Shown: piece by piece, positions 1 to 6,830 of the stretch
Layout of the letters: the number at the start of each line of letters is the position of its first letter
How positions within the stretch are numbered: the first letter of the stretch is position 1
Assembly: GCA_004553495.1 (NCBI GenBank)
Contig: SFLE01000030.1
Coordinates: 1 to 15,279, forward strand
Reading direction: 5' to 3'
DNA: 15,279 nucleotides
Source of the DNA: Clostridiales bacterium
GTDB lineage: Bacteria > Bacillota > Clostridia > Oscillospirales > Oscillospiraceae
Notes under the pieces: model-generated
Database searches by the model: none
The model's input: only the letters and a program-made list of their open reading frames with translations
Told to the model about the DNA's origin: nothing
Program-made: the position numbers and the translations under genes

Positions 1-22
1 CCATACCTTTTTTATGTGCCAT
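1..22 (-). CDS. rpmA: 50S ribosomal protein L27, N-terminal fragment (runs off the window)
   Basis: Only the first seven codons are inside the window, reading MAHKKGM, which is the typical start of mature bacterial L27. A GGAGGTG Shine-Dalgarno site lies 8 bases upstream of the ATG. The gene follows rplU by 38 bases on the same strand, the standard rplU-rpmA order. In many Firmicutes a cysteine protease gene, prp, sits between these two genes and removes an N-terminal L27 extension; here there is neither the gene nor the extension. The call rests on seven residues plus the neighbour. Confidence 0.85.
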
Positions 23-60
23 TAAGGTTACACCTCCATTATCAGTAGTAGCGGGGAAAA

Positions 61-375
61 TTATGCGTTGATGGTTTCGATCTGAACCTTGGTGTAAGGC
101 TGTCTATGACCCTGTGTTCTGCGATAACCCTTTTTGGGCTTCATCTTGTAAACGCGGATCTTCTTGCCCTTGCCGTTTTTTACGACATTCGCGGAAACGG
201 AAGCGCCTTCGATAACAGGAGCGCCGAACACGGTGTTCTCTTCATCGATAACTGCGAGGACCTTATCAAACTTAACGGTCTCGCCTGCCTCGACATCGAG
301 CTTTTCGACGAAGATGACATCGCCCTCTGCCACGCGGTACTGCTTGCCGCCGGTCATGATGATAGCATGCTTCAT
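61..375 (-). CDS. rplU: 50S ribosomal protein L21
   Basis: This 104-residue protein has the length and sequence pattern of L21, a 23S rRNA-binding protein of the large subunit. The family hallmark TGGKQYRVAEGD is at residues 8-19, and the basic C-terminal half contains KMKPKKGYRRTQGHRQ (about residues 77-92), the usual L21 rRNA-contact stretch. The ATG is preceded by a GAAAGGA Shine-Dalgarno site 10 bases upstream. It is followed by rpmA on the same strand, so the two large-subunit proteins are probably co-transcribed from the promoter at 460-488. Nothing in it looks degraded. Confidence 0.97.
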   Translation of the reverse strand: MKHAIIMTGGKQYRVAEGDVIFVEKLDVEAGETVKFDKVLAVIDEENTVFGAPVIEGASVSANVVKNGKGKKIRVYKMKPKKGYRRTQGHRQPYTKVQIETINA

Positions 376-453
376 AAACTAACAATCCTTTCTTCAGGTC
401 TCGCTCTTATGGGCGCCGGACAAGCTCCGAACTTTCGACCCATTCAATGCGGC
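376..453 (-). promoter_or_regulatory. Structured 5' leader of rplU (possible L21 autoregulatory leader)
   Basis: Between the rplU promoter and start codon lies a leader of about 75 bases that can fold. An outer stem pairs 439-443 with 409-413 (AUGGG with CCCAU in the transcript), enclosing an inner hairpin of 426-429 with 417-420 around a 5-base loop. Ribosomal protein operons in Firmicutes often carry such leaders, and an L21 leader family is known upstream of rplU-rpmA. I see the position and pairing potential; I have not matched it to the family consensus, so the regulatory role is inferred. Confidence 0.4.
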
Positions 454-459
454 TCAGAT

Positions 460-488
460 AGTGTATCATGAACCCCCGTCAATGTCAA
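460..488 (-). promoter_or_regulatory. Sigma-A promoter for rplU-rpmA
   Basis: On the minus strand a perfect -35 box TTGACA (483-488) is followed after 17 bases by TACACT (460-465). Spacing is optimal, and transcription would begin near 453, giving a leader of about 75 bases before rplU. Confidence 0.8.
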
Positions 489-516
489 TAATTTTTTGCT
501 TATATTGTATGCCGCC

Positions 517-545
517 TTGCAAAAGTTCGGAATGCGTGAGATAAT
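517..545 (+). promoter_or_regulatory. Sigma-A promoter for cls
   Basis: TTGCAA (517-522) and GATAAT (540-545) are separated by exactly 17 bases and lie 40 bases upstream of the cls start codon. It diverges from the rplU promoter. Confidence 0.6.
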
Positions 546-584
546 AATATTACAATAGGGGAATTTTAACGGGAGGTAGCGGAT

Positions 585-2108
585 TTGCTTAAAAAAATTT
601 TTTCCCGCACCGCGATAACGGCGGTGCTCATCCTCATACAGGTCGTTTGGATGCTTGCCATGCTCTTGCGCATGAGCGAGGCGCTGCCGGCTATAAACTA
701 TATTCTGCGCATACTCAGCCTTGTCGCTGTGTTCTATGTCATTAAAAGCGACATCGACCCGTCGTATAAGGTCAGCTGGGTGCTGTGCATAGCGTTTCTG
801 CCGCTGTTCGGCGGGCTTATGTATGTGCTGTTCGGCAACAAGCGTCCGACGCGCATAGTAAGCGAAAAGCTTAATGTTCAGCTTGAAAAAACAAAGGAGT
901 ACTACCTCGGCAAGGAAAGCGCTGTTAACGATATAACTGACGATGATATAGGCGCAAAGGGGCTTTTCCGCTATCTTGAGGACCACAGCGGCTACATTGC
1001 CTCCCGCGACACGAGAATAGAGTATTTTCCGGTGGGCGAGGATATGTACAAGTGCCTTCTCGAGGAGCTCGAAAAGGCTGAAAACTACATTTTCCTTGAG
1101 TATTTTATCATAAACCTCGGTCAGATGTGGGACTCGGTGCTTGAGATACTCAAGCGCAAGGTCGCGCAGGGCGTTGATGTGCGCGTTATCTACGATGATG
1201 TCGGCTGCGCGGACTATCTGCCGCCGAACTACTGCCAGACGCTGCGCAGCTGCGGCATAAAGGCGATGGCGTTTAATAAATTCGTACCGCTTGTCAGCGT
1301 TATCATGAATAACCGCGACCACCGCAAGATAACCGTTATTGACGGCAAGGTTGGCTTCATAGGCGGCATTAACATCAGCGATGAGTATATAAACCGCAAG
1401 GTGCGCTTCGGTCACTGGAAGGACACCGGACTCATGTTCAAGGGCTCGGGAGTTGAAAATCTTCTGGTAATGTTCCTTGAAATGTGGAACGCCTTTGAGG
1501 AAAACGACGGCGGCTATGCCGATTTTCTGCCTGAGGCATACGATGAAAAGGGCGGCGCAGATGATGGCTTTGTGCTTGCCTTTTCCGACAGCCCGCTCGA
1601 CGACGAGAACACGAGCGAGAGCGTTTACACGAATATCCTCTATCAGGCGCGCGACTATGTATATATAACAACGCCTTACCTTGCCATTGACAGCAGCCTG
1701 CAAAACGCGCTGTGCAGCGCGGCAAAGCGCGGCGTTGATGTGCGCCTCATAACGCCCGGCATACCGGACAAAAAGATGGTCTACCGCCTCACGCGCTCGT
1801 ATTATGCAAGCCTTATCCGAGCGGGAGTGAAGATTTATGAATACACTCCGGGCTTTGTCCACGCCAAGAGCTATGTCTGCGATGATAAGCTCGGCGTTGT
1901 GGGAACCGTCAACATGGATTACCGTAGCCTTTACCTGCACTTTGAGTGCGCTGCTCTGATGTACAAAAGCCCCGCCGTTTTGAAGCTGCGTGACGACGAC
2001 CTCGAAACGATGGAAAAGTGCCGCAGGATCGAGCTTTTCGACTGCCACACGAGCTTTTTCTACGAGCTTATCGACCGGCTTCTGCGCGTAGTGGCTCCGC
2101 TGCTGTGA
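585..2108 (+). CDS. cls: Cardiolipin synthase, phospholipase D family
   Basis: The 507-residue membrane enzyme should condense two phosphatidylglycerols into cardiolipin plus glycerol. The N-terminus has hydrophobic segments at about residues 8-30, 37-53 and 63-84 (PLDc_N-type anchor). Two HKD catalytic motifs follow: HRKITVIDGKVGFIGG with H246, K248 and D253, and HAKSYVCDDKLGVVGT with H426, K428 and D433. Both are complete, and the length is normal for the family. The start is a TTG codon, chosen because GGGAGGT lies 7 bases upstream and no better ATG fits the N-terminal membrane anchor. It is a single-gene unit with its own promoter and a shared terminator downstream. Many clostridia carry several cls paralogues, so this need not be the only one. 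Confidence 0.93.
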   Translation: MLKKIFSRTAITAVLILIQVVWMLAMLLRMSEALPAINYILRILSLVAVFYVIKSDIDPSYKVSWVLCIAFLPLFGGLMYVLFGNKRPTRIVSEKLNVQLEKTKEYYLGKESAVNDITDDDIGAKGLFRYLEDHSGYIASRDTRIEYFPVGEDMYKCLLEELEKAENYIFLEYFIINLGQMWDSVLEILKRKVAQGVDVRVIYDDVGCADYLPPNYCQTLRSCGIKAMAFNKFVPLVSVIMNNRDHRKITVIDGKVGFIGGINISDEYINRKVRFGHWKDTGLMFKGSGVENLLVMFLEMWNAFEENDGGYADFLPEAYDEKGGADDGFVLAFSDSPLDDENTSESVYTNILYQARDYVYITTPYLAIDSSLQNALCSAAKRGVDVRLITPGIPDKKMVYRLTRSYYASLIRAGVKIYEYTPGFVHAKSYVCDDKLGVVGTVNMDYRSLYLHFECAALMYKSPAVLKLRDDDLETMEKCRRIELFDCHTSFFYELIDRLLRVVAPLL

Positions 2109-2116
2109 TCGAGAAT

Positions 2117-2161
2117 AAAAAAACTGCCGCCTCTCGGCTTGAGAGACGGCAGTGATTTTTT
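2117..2161. terminator. Bidirectional intrinsic terminator between cls and ackA
   Basis: The stem pairs 2123-2129 with 2147-2153 and 2131-2135 with 2141-2145, with one C/A mismatch and the loop GGCTT. An A-run precedes it (2117-2122) and a T-run follows (2156-2161), so it can stop the convergent transcripts of both cls (plus) and ackA (minus). Confidence 0.88.
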
Positions 2162-2162
2162 C

Positions 2163-3359
2163 TTAGCCTACGATGTCGCGGGTGTCGCGTGCGATAACGA
2201 GCTCCTCGTTGGTGGGGATGACAAAGACCTTGACCTTGCTGTCGGGAGTGGAGATCATGATGTCCTCGCCGCGCTTGGAGTTTGCCTCGTCGTCGATGGT
2301 AACGCCGAGGTAGCCGAAGTACTCGGAGATGGCCTTGCGGGAGCTCTTGGAGTTCTCGCCCACGCCCGCGGTGAACACGATGGCGTCAACGCCGTTCATG
2401 GCTGCGACATAGGAGCCTGCGACCTTTGCGACCCAGTAGTGGAACATATCCAGAGCGAGCTGTGCACGGTCGTTGCCCTCGGCTGCCGCATTGTCGAGAT
2501 CGCGGAAGTCGGAGGAGACACCGGAAACGCCCAGAACGCCGGACTTCTTGTTGAGTATGTTGAGCATCTCGTCGATGCTGATGCCGTACTTATTCATGAT
2601 AAACTGGATAACGCCTGCGTCGAGATCGCCGCAGCGGGTGCCCATAGGCAGACCGACCAGAGGAGTGAAGCCCATGGAGGTGTCAACGCACTTGCCGCCG
2701 TCGATAGCTGCGATGGAGCTGCCGTTGCCCATGTGGCAGGAGACTATCTTGAGCTCTTCGATGGGCTTGCCCATGAGCTCTGCGCAGCGGCCGGAAACAT
2801 AGCGATGAGAGGTGCCGTGGAAACCGTAGCGGCGGATGCCATCGTTTTTGTAGTACTCATACGGAACGGCGTACATATATGCCTTGCCGGGCATGGTCTG
2901 ATGGAAAGCGGTGTCGAACACTGCGACCATGGGGACATCGCCCATAACATCGCGGCAGGCGTTGATGCCGATGATGTTTGCGGGGTTGTGCAGGGGAGCA
3001 AAGGGAGTGCACTCCTTGAGAGCTTCCATGACCTCGTCGTCAATGCGGACGGAGCAGGCAAACTTCTCGCCGCCGTGAACGACGCGGTGACCGACAGCGT
3101 CGATCTCCTTCATGGAGGAAACAACGCCGTACTCGGCGCTGGTGAGCTTGTCGATAACTGCCGCTATAGCCTCGGCATGGGTGGGCATTGCAACATCCTC
3201 GTCAAATACGGGCTTGCCGCCGACGAGCGGGGTGTGCTTGAGGTGACCGTCAAGACCGATGCGCTCGCAAAGACCCTTGGCCATTACAGACTCGGTCTCC
3301 ATGTCGATAAGCTGATACTTCAGGGAAGAGCTGCCTGCGTTGATAACAAGAATTTTCAT
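2163..3359 (-). CDS. ackA: Acetate kinase
   Basis: This 398-residue ASKHA-fold enzyme interconverts acetyl phosphate plus ADP with acetate plus ATP, the ATP-yielding last step of acetate fermentation. Diagnostic stretches are NAGSSSLKYQL (residues 7-17), GHRVVHGGE (90-98, with the substrate arginine R92), FDTAFH (148-153), RYGFHGTSH (177-185), HMGNGSS (209-215), TRCGDLDAG (241-249) and TAGVGENS (330-337), with the late acidic NEE at 384-386. GAAAGGA lies 8 bases upstream of the ATG. The usual partner gene pta is not adjacent. The gene is divergent from tmcAL, whose product also uses acetate. Codon choice looks strongly biased, as expected for a highly expressed fermentation enzyme. Confidence 0.98.
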   Translation of the reverse strand: MKILVINAGSSSLKYQLIDMETESVMAKGLCERIGLDGHLKHTPLVGGKPVFDEDVAMPTHAEAIAAVIDKLTSAEYGVVSSMKEIDAVGHRVVHGGEKFACSVRIDDEVMEALKECTPFAPLHNPANIIGINACRDVMGDVPMVAVFDTAFHQTMPGKAYMYAVPYEYYKNDGIRRYGFHGTSHRYVSGRCAELMGKPIEELKIVSCHMGNGSSIAAIDGGKCVDTSMGFTPLVGLPMGTRCGDLDAGVIQFIMNKYGISIDEMLNILNKKSGVLGVSGVSSDFRDLDNAAAEGNDRAQLALDMFHYWVAKVAGSYVAAMNGVDAIVFTAGVGENSKSSRKAISEYFGYLGVTIDDEANSKRGEDIMISTPDSKVKVFVIPTNEELVIARDTRDIVG

Positions 3360-3377
3360 TCCGGTATTCCTTTCTTA

Positions 3378-3406
3378 TTGTAAAAATCACAAAAAAATTG
3401 TATTAT
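3378..3406 (+). promoter_or_regulatory. Putative sigma-A promoter for tmcAL
   Basis: TTGTAA (3378-3383) and TATTAT (3401-3406) are 17 bases apart in the AT-rich divergent region between ackA and tmcAL. It overlaps the opposing ackA promoter elements, so the two genes may compete or be co-regulated. Confidence 0.45.
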
Positions 3407-3423
3407 AAAATCATACACGAATT

Positions 3424-3451
3424 ATTCTAATACATTTTGCACAAAAATCAA
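3424..3451 (-). promoter_or_regulatory. Putative sigma-A promoter for ackA
   Basis: On the minus strand TTGATT (3446-3451) is followed after 16 bases by TAGAAT (3424-3429). A second perfect -10 hexamer, TATAAT (3402-3407), with a weak -35 17 bases upstream (TTAGAA, overlapping the first -10) is an alternative or tandem start site. Sequence alone does not decide between them. Confidence 0.5.
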
Positions 3452-3476
3452 GTAATTTTTGAAAGGTATGAGCGAT

Positions 3477-4682
3477 TTGAGCGTAATTGGTATAGTAGGG
3501 GAGTATAATCCTTTCCATTATGGACATAAGCACCACATTGCGGAAACGAAAAAGCTGCTCGGCGAGGATTGCCCTGTCGTGTGCGCAATGTCGGGTGATT
3601 TCATCCAGCGCGGCGAGGCGGCGGTATATTCAAAATTTGCCCGCGCGGAGGCTGCCGTTATGAGCGGGGCAGACCTCGTTCTGGAGCTTCCGCTGCCGTG
3701 GACGCTCTCATCGGCAGAGGGCTTTGCGCGCGGCGCGGTAGGGCTGCTCGGCTCCACCGGAGTGGTAACGCATCTGAGCTTCGGCAGCGAGTGCGGCGAA
3801 ACGGAGATACTTGAGATGATAGCGGAAACGCTTATCGACCCGCTCATCGGCGCGCAGATACGCGCAGAGCTCTCAGCCGACGAGGGCATACCGTTTGCCG
3901 TCGCGCGCCAGAGGGCGGTGGCAAAGCGCCTCGGCGAGGCGGCGTGCCAGCTCGAAACGCCAAATAACATCCTTGCCGTTGAGTATATAAAGGCGATATA
4001 TAATCTGGGACTTAACATAAAGCCCGTAACGGTGCAGCGCTTCGGCTCGGGTCACGATAAAATGTCTGACGGCACCGGTCACAAGTCCGCCGCCGAGATC
4101 CGCCGCAGCCTATCCTCCGGCTCGGATATATCCGGCTCTGTGCCCGACAGCGCGTATGCTGTCTACCGCCGCGAGGATAAGCTCGGCAGGGGACCGGTAA
4201 TGGCGGATGCGCTTGAAAGCGCCATACTCTCGCGCCTTAGAATGCTGCCCGACGGCTTTTACGAAAAGCTGCCCGATGCCGCCGAGGGACTGCATAACAG
4301 AATATGCCGCGCAGCAAAGGAGGAGTGCAGCATCGACGCCATCCTCGCCGCTTCAAAGAGCAAGAGATATGCCCTCAGCCGCATTCGCAGAATGGTCATG
4401 TGCGCGGCGCTCGGTATTACCGCCGACATGGCTGCCGATACTCCGCCGTATGCGCGCGTGCTGGCTGCAAACGAGCGCGGGTGTGCGCTTTTGCGCGAAA
4501 TGAGCGGCAGAGCGCGCATTCCCATAATAACAAAGCCCGCGGATGTGAAGAATTACGACACCGATTGCCGCCGGCTGTTCGAGCTTTGCAGCTCGGCGCA
4601 CGACCTGTATGTCCTCGGCTACGCGGCGCAGCAGGAGCGCCGCGGCGGCGCAGACTGGCGCACGAGCCCTAAAATAATATAG
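3477..4682 (+). CDS. tmcAL: tRNA(Met) cytidine acetate ligase (TmcAL, YlbM family)
   Basis: TmcAL activates acetate with ATP and makes N4-acetylcytidine at the wobble position of elongator tRNA-Met. The N-terminus has the nucleotidyltransferase signature GIVGEYNPFHYGH (residues 5-17, with the HxGH-type H14 and H17), then CAMSGDFIQRGEAAVYSKFARAE and LVLELP, all hallmarks of the family. The length, 401 residues, is normal. Start choice: GAAAGG at 3461-3466 is 10 bases from the TTG at 3477, while the ATG at 3468 is only 1 base away and another TTG at 3459 lies upstream of it; the 3477 start also matches the usual family N-terminus. The gene is divergent from ackA. Its likely substrate tRNA-Met(CAT) lies at the right edge of the window. 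Confidence 0.93.
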   Translation: MSVIGIVGEYNPFHYGHKHHIAETKKLLGEDCPVVCAMSGDFIQRGEAAVYSKFARAEAAVMSGADLVLELPLPWTLSSAEGFARGAVGLLGSTGVVTHLSFGSECGETEILEMIAETLIDPLIGAQIRAELSADEGIPFAVARQRAVAKRLGEAACQLETPNNILAVEYIKAIYNLGLNIKPVTVQRFGSGHDKMSDGTGHKSAAEIRRSLSSGSDISGSVPDSAYAVYRREDKLGRGPVMADALESAILSRLRMLPDGFYEKLPDAAEGLHNRICRAAKEECSIDAILAASKSKRYALSRIRRMVMCAALGITADMAADTPPYARVLAANERGCALLREMSGRARIPIITKPADVKNYDTDCRRLFELCSSAHDLYVLGYAAQQERRGGADWRTSPKII

Positions 4683-4693
4683 AAGGATACTGA

Positions 4694-4725
4694 AACTCCC
4701 CGAGGCAGCCTCGGGGAGTTTTTTC
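4694..4725 (+). terminator. Intrinsic terminator of tmcAL
   Basis: A perfect 12-bp stem (4694-4705 with 4709-4720) with a 3-base loop is followed by a run of T ending at 4724. It starts 12 bases after the tmcAL stop. In the opposite direction the U-tract is only three bases, so it is probably a poor terminator for the converging MurF-like gene. Confidence 0.92.
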
Positions 4726-6603
4726 TTATTGACCGTCAAATGCGTTTTCGCCGACAAATCCGACCGAGACGGGCAGAGAAGGCATTGCAAGCCGCCTGCA
4801 TCCTGAAAATGCGCATTTTTCTATGTGGATCGTACCGCTCGGGATGCTGAGCTCCGTCAGCGCCCTGCATCCGGCAAACGCGCTTTCGCCTATGTATTTG
4901 AGACTCGATGGAAGCTTTACACTTCGCAGCTTCACGCAGCGGTAAAACGCTTGTTTTCCTATGTTTACGACCGTGTCCGGCATGCTCACCGATGTAACGG
5001 CGAGGTTATATTTAAACGCACGGTCGCGGATGCGGATAACGCTCGCATCGCCGCATTTTGCGGGAATAACTACATTTTTCGCGCTGCCCGTGTAGCGCTC
5101 GAGCTCGGCAATGCCGTCGCGCCTTACGCGGAAGCGGAAGTCGCCCAACTCAACGCGCTGCCCCTCGTTAAACTGCTGGTCGTTCTGAAATCTGGTGCCG
5201 TATACATGGTCTATCGTTTTGGCGAGCGCCGTCTCAAACTGTCCGCTTTTATAAAATGTAATGTCGTTTCGCGTTATGTTCTGCCTTATCCAATCGTCGA
5301 GCTCTTTTCTCGTTTTGAGCAAAACGGCGTTTTCAAAGCCTCCGGCAATGAGCCCTGCGTACAAACGGTCGCTGTCTCCGCCGAAGAGCACAACAAGGTC
5401 AATGTCGAGCTTTGCAAGCTCTCTGCCGAGCTCATAGTGCATCTGCTTTGACCGTTGACCGAGCTTGTCGATATGACCGGTTACAAAAATGCGCCTGCCG
5501 CCGCTTGACCGAGGCATTCGTGACAGCGTTTTTGCCGAGCCCAGCACGGTGCGCGGTTCGGCGTTGAAGCAGTCAACGAGCATGTGATACCCGCCGATGT
5601 TGCGGTAGTTCTGCCGCATGCCGTTCGGAGTGTACTGCCCGACGAGCTCTATGCAGCGCCTCATGGAAACTCCGGCGAGCCTGCCAACGGCGATAGCCAT
5701 TGCGCCGTTATAGGCGTTATAGTCGCCATAAAGCCTGAGGTGAGCCGTAAAGCTGCCTTCGGCGCACGAAAAGTCAAACTCAATGCCGTCCTGAACGGTC
5801 CTTACGGCGGTTATGTAATAGTCGGCGCCGCTGTCGCGCATGGAAACGGTCACGCACCGGTGCGTAAACGCGGCGTTCCGCAGCATCTCATCGTCGGAGT
5901 TTATGACAACCGTGCCGTTTGGCTTGAGATACCGCTCAAGGCTGCACTTATCATATAGTATGTTTTCCCTGGTGATATAGTTGTCCAGATGCGATTGCCC
6001 TATGTTTGTGAGAACGGTTATATCGGGTCTGAGAACGCAGGCGGAGCTTTCGACATATTCCGGCTGCACACCGCCGACCTCCTGCACCCACCATTCGTGC
6101 GAGGGGGTGAGCTTCTGGATGTTGCGCAGTATAGCGCCGTGGCTGTTTGACATGCTGTAGTGCGTCAGCGTTTTGTATGAGCCCGCTATAACGGTGTCGA
6201 TAAGTCCGGTAGTCGTCGTTTTGCCGACGCTGCCGCTTATGGCTATCCGCTTTGCATTGCATCCGGCAGTTCGCCACAGCTCGAAGGCCTTGACGCACTG
6301 CATGGGGTCACTGACCCCGATGACATTATCCTCAGCGGCGAAAAGGCGCTTCTTTACATCCTCGGGGCAGAATATGGCGAGAGCGCCGCGCTCCAAAGCG
6401 GCGGAAACGGTTTTGTCGTGCGGATACCAGCCCGCGCTGATAACAACATCGCCCTCGGTGACATATTCCGACTGCGTGAGTATCTTTCCGCACACAGCGC
6501 CGCCGTTTATTGCCTCCGGCAGCTCCGCGCCGATGACCTCGGAAAGCTTTTTGAGCGTAATGCGTCGATAGTTATTCTGTTTTTTGAGAAAACTCAAGAG
6601 CAT
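4726..6603 (-). CDS. MurF-like Mur ligase with C-terminal BspA-type leucine-rich repeats
   Basis: The 625-residue protein resembles MurF, the ligase adding D-Ala-D-Ala to UDP-MurNAc-tripeptide. It has the MurF-type N-terminal domain (about residues 15-115), the ATP loop GSVGKTTTTG (124-133), NIGQSH (200-205) with a downstream lysine in YDK (K219), GDYNAYNG (293-300), and DCFNAEP (344-350) where MurF has DxYNANP. The usual C-terminal KGS is replaced by YKSGQ (451-455). Residues 488-625 are a separate leucine-rich repeat domain; family MurF proteins end near 450-480 residues. No signal peptide is visible, so it should be cytoplasmic. The Shine-Dalgarno site is weak. It is outside any division/cell-wall cluster, so it is more likely a paralogue than the housekeeping MurF. 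The substrate is unknown. Confidence 0.8.
   Translation of the reverse strand: MLLSFLKKQNNYRRITLKKLSEVIGAELPEAINGGAVCGKILTQSEYVTEGDVVISAGWYPHDKTVSAALERGALAIFCPEDVKKRLFAAEDNVIGVSDPMQCVKAFELWRTAGCNAKRIAISGSVGKTTTTGLIDTVIAGSYKTLTHYSMSNSHGAILRNIQKLTPSHEWWVQEVGGVQPEYVESSACVLRPDITVLTNIGQSHLDNYITRENILYDKCSLERYLKPNGTVVINSDDEMLRNAAFTHRCVTVSMRDSGADYYITAVRTVQDGIEFDFSCAEGSFTAHLRLYGDYNAYNGAMAIAVGRLAGVSMRRCIELVGQYTPNGMRQNYRNIGGYHMLVDCFNAEPRTVLGSAKTLSRMPRSSGGRRIFVTGHIDKLGQRSKQMHYELGRELAKLDIDLVVLFGGDSDRLYAGLIAGGFENAVLLKTRKELDDWIRQNITRNDITFYKSGQFETALAKTIDHVYGTRFQNDQQFNEGQRVELGDFRFRVRRDGIAELERYTGSAKNVVIPAKCGDASVIRIRDRAFKYNLAVTSVSMPDTVVNIGKQAFYRCVKLRSVKLPSSLKYIGESAFAGCRALTELSIPSGTIHIEKCAFSGCRRLAMPSLPVSVGFVGENAFDGQ
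4729..5142 (-). repeat. BspA-type (LRR_5) leucine-rich repeat domain inside the MurF-like protein
   Basis: After an N-cap typical of this repeat family (GIAELERYTGSAKNVVIP, residues 497-514), an Ala-Phe landmark recurs with the phenylalanine at residues 530, 553, 576, 599 and 622, an exact 23-residue period. Between them are motifs such as LRSVKLPSSLKYIGESAF and LTELSIP. The repeats are conserved in protein but not as DNA, so they are old rather than recently expanded. In other proteins this domain is usually extracellular and binds partners. Confidence 0.88.
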
Positions 6604-6630
6604 TTTCGGCAGACCTGTTACATATAGATA

Positions 6631-6660
6631 TAGTTACATTTCAGTTTACCACCGGTGCAA
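6631..6660 (-). promoter_or_regulatory. Possible promoter for the MurF-like gene
   Basis: On the minus strand TTGCAC (6655-6660) and TAACTA (6631-6636) are separated by 18 bases and lie just upstream of the start at 6603. The match is weak and the leader would be short. Confidence 0.3.
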
Positions 6661-6716
6661 AAATAATTCAATCAGAGACATATCAAAAATATATGAATAA
6701 AATATCGAAAAAACAG

Positions 6717-6745
6717 TTGCATTTTTTTTGATGGTAGTTTATAAT
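6717..6745 (+). promoter_or_regulatory. Strong sigma-A promoter of the liv operon
   Basis: TTGCAT (6717-6722) and a perfect TATAAT (6740-6745) are separated by 17 bases. Transcription would start near 6752, giving a leader of about 80 bases before the receptor gene. I see no riboswitch in that short leader. The rest of the 6604-6830 gap is AT-rich with no gene. Confidence 0.82.
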
Positions 6746-6830
6746 GCTCACATATCAACGCAAAAGACAAATGTTCGCGTCGTGCGGACATGGAGAAAGT
6801 TGAAAGTTGAGATTTTAGGAGGAAAACTAC

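Noticed and set aside
444..2048. Long open frame on the minus strand opposite cls
   Set aside because: It lies wholly opposite a gene with two complete HKD motifs, has no recognisable domain or ribosome-binding site, and reflects codon bias of the real gene.
2139..3383. Long open frame on the plus strand opposite ackA
   Set aside because: It is the antisense shadow of a clear acetate kinase with strongly biased codons; it overlaps the terminator and has no known motif.
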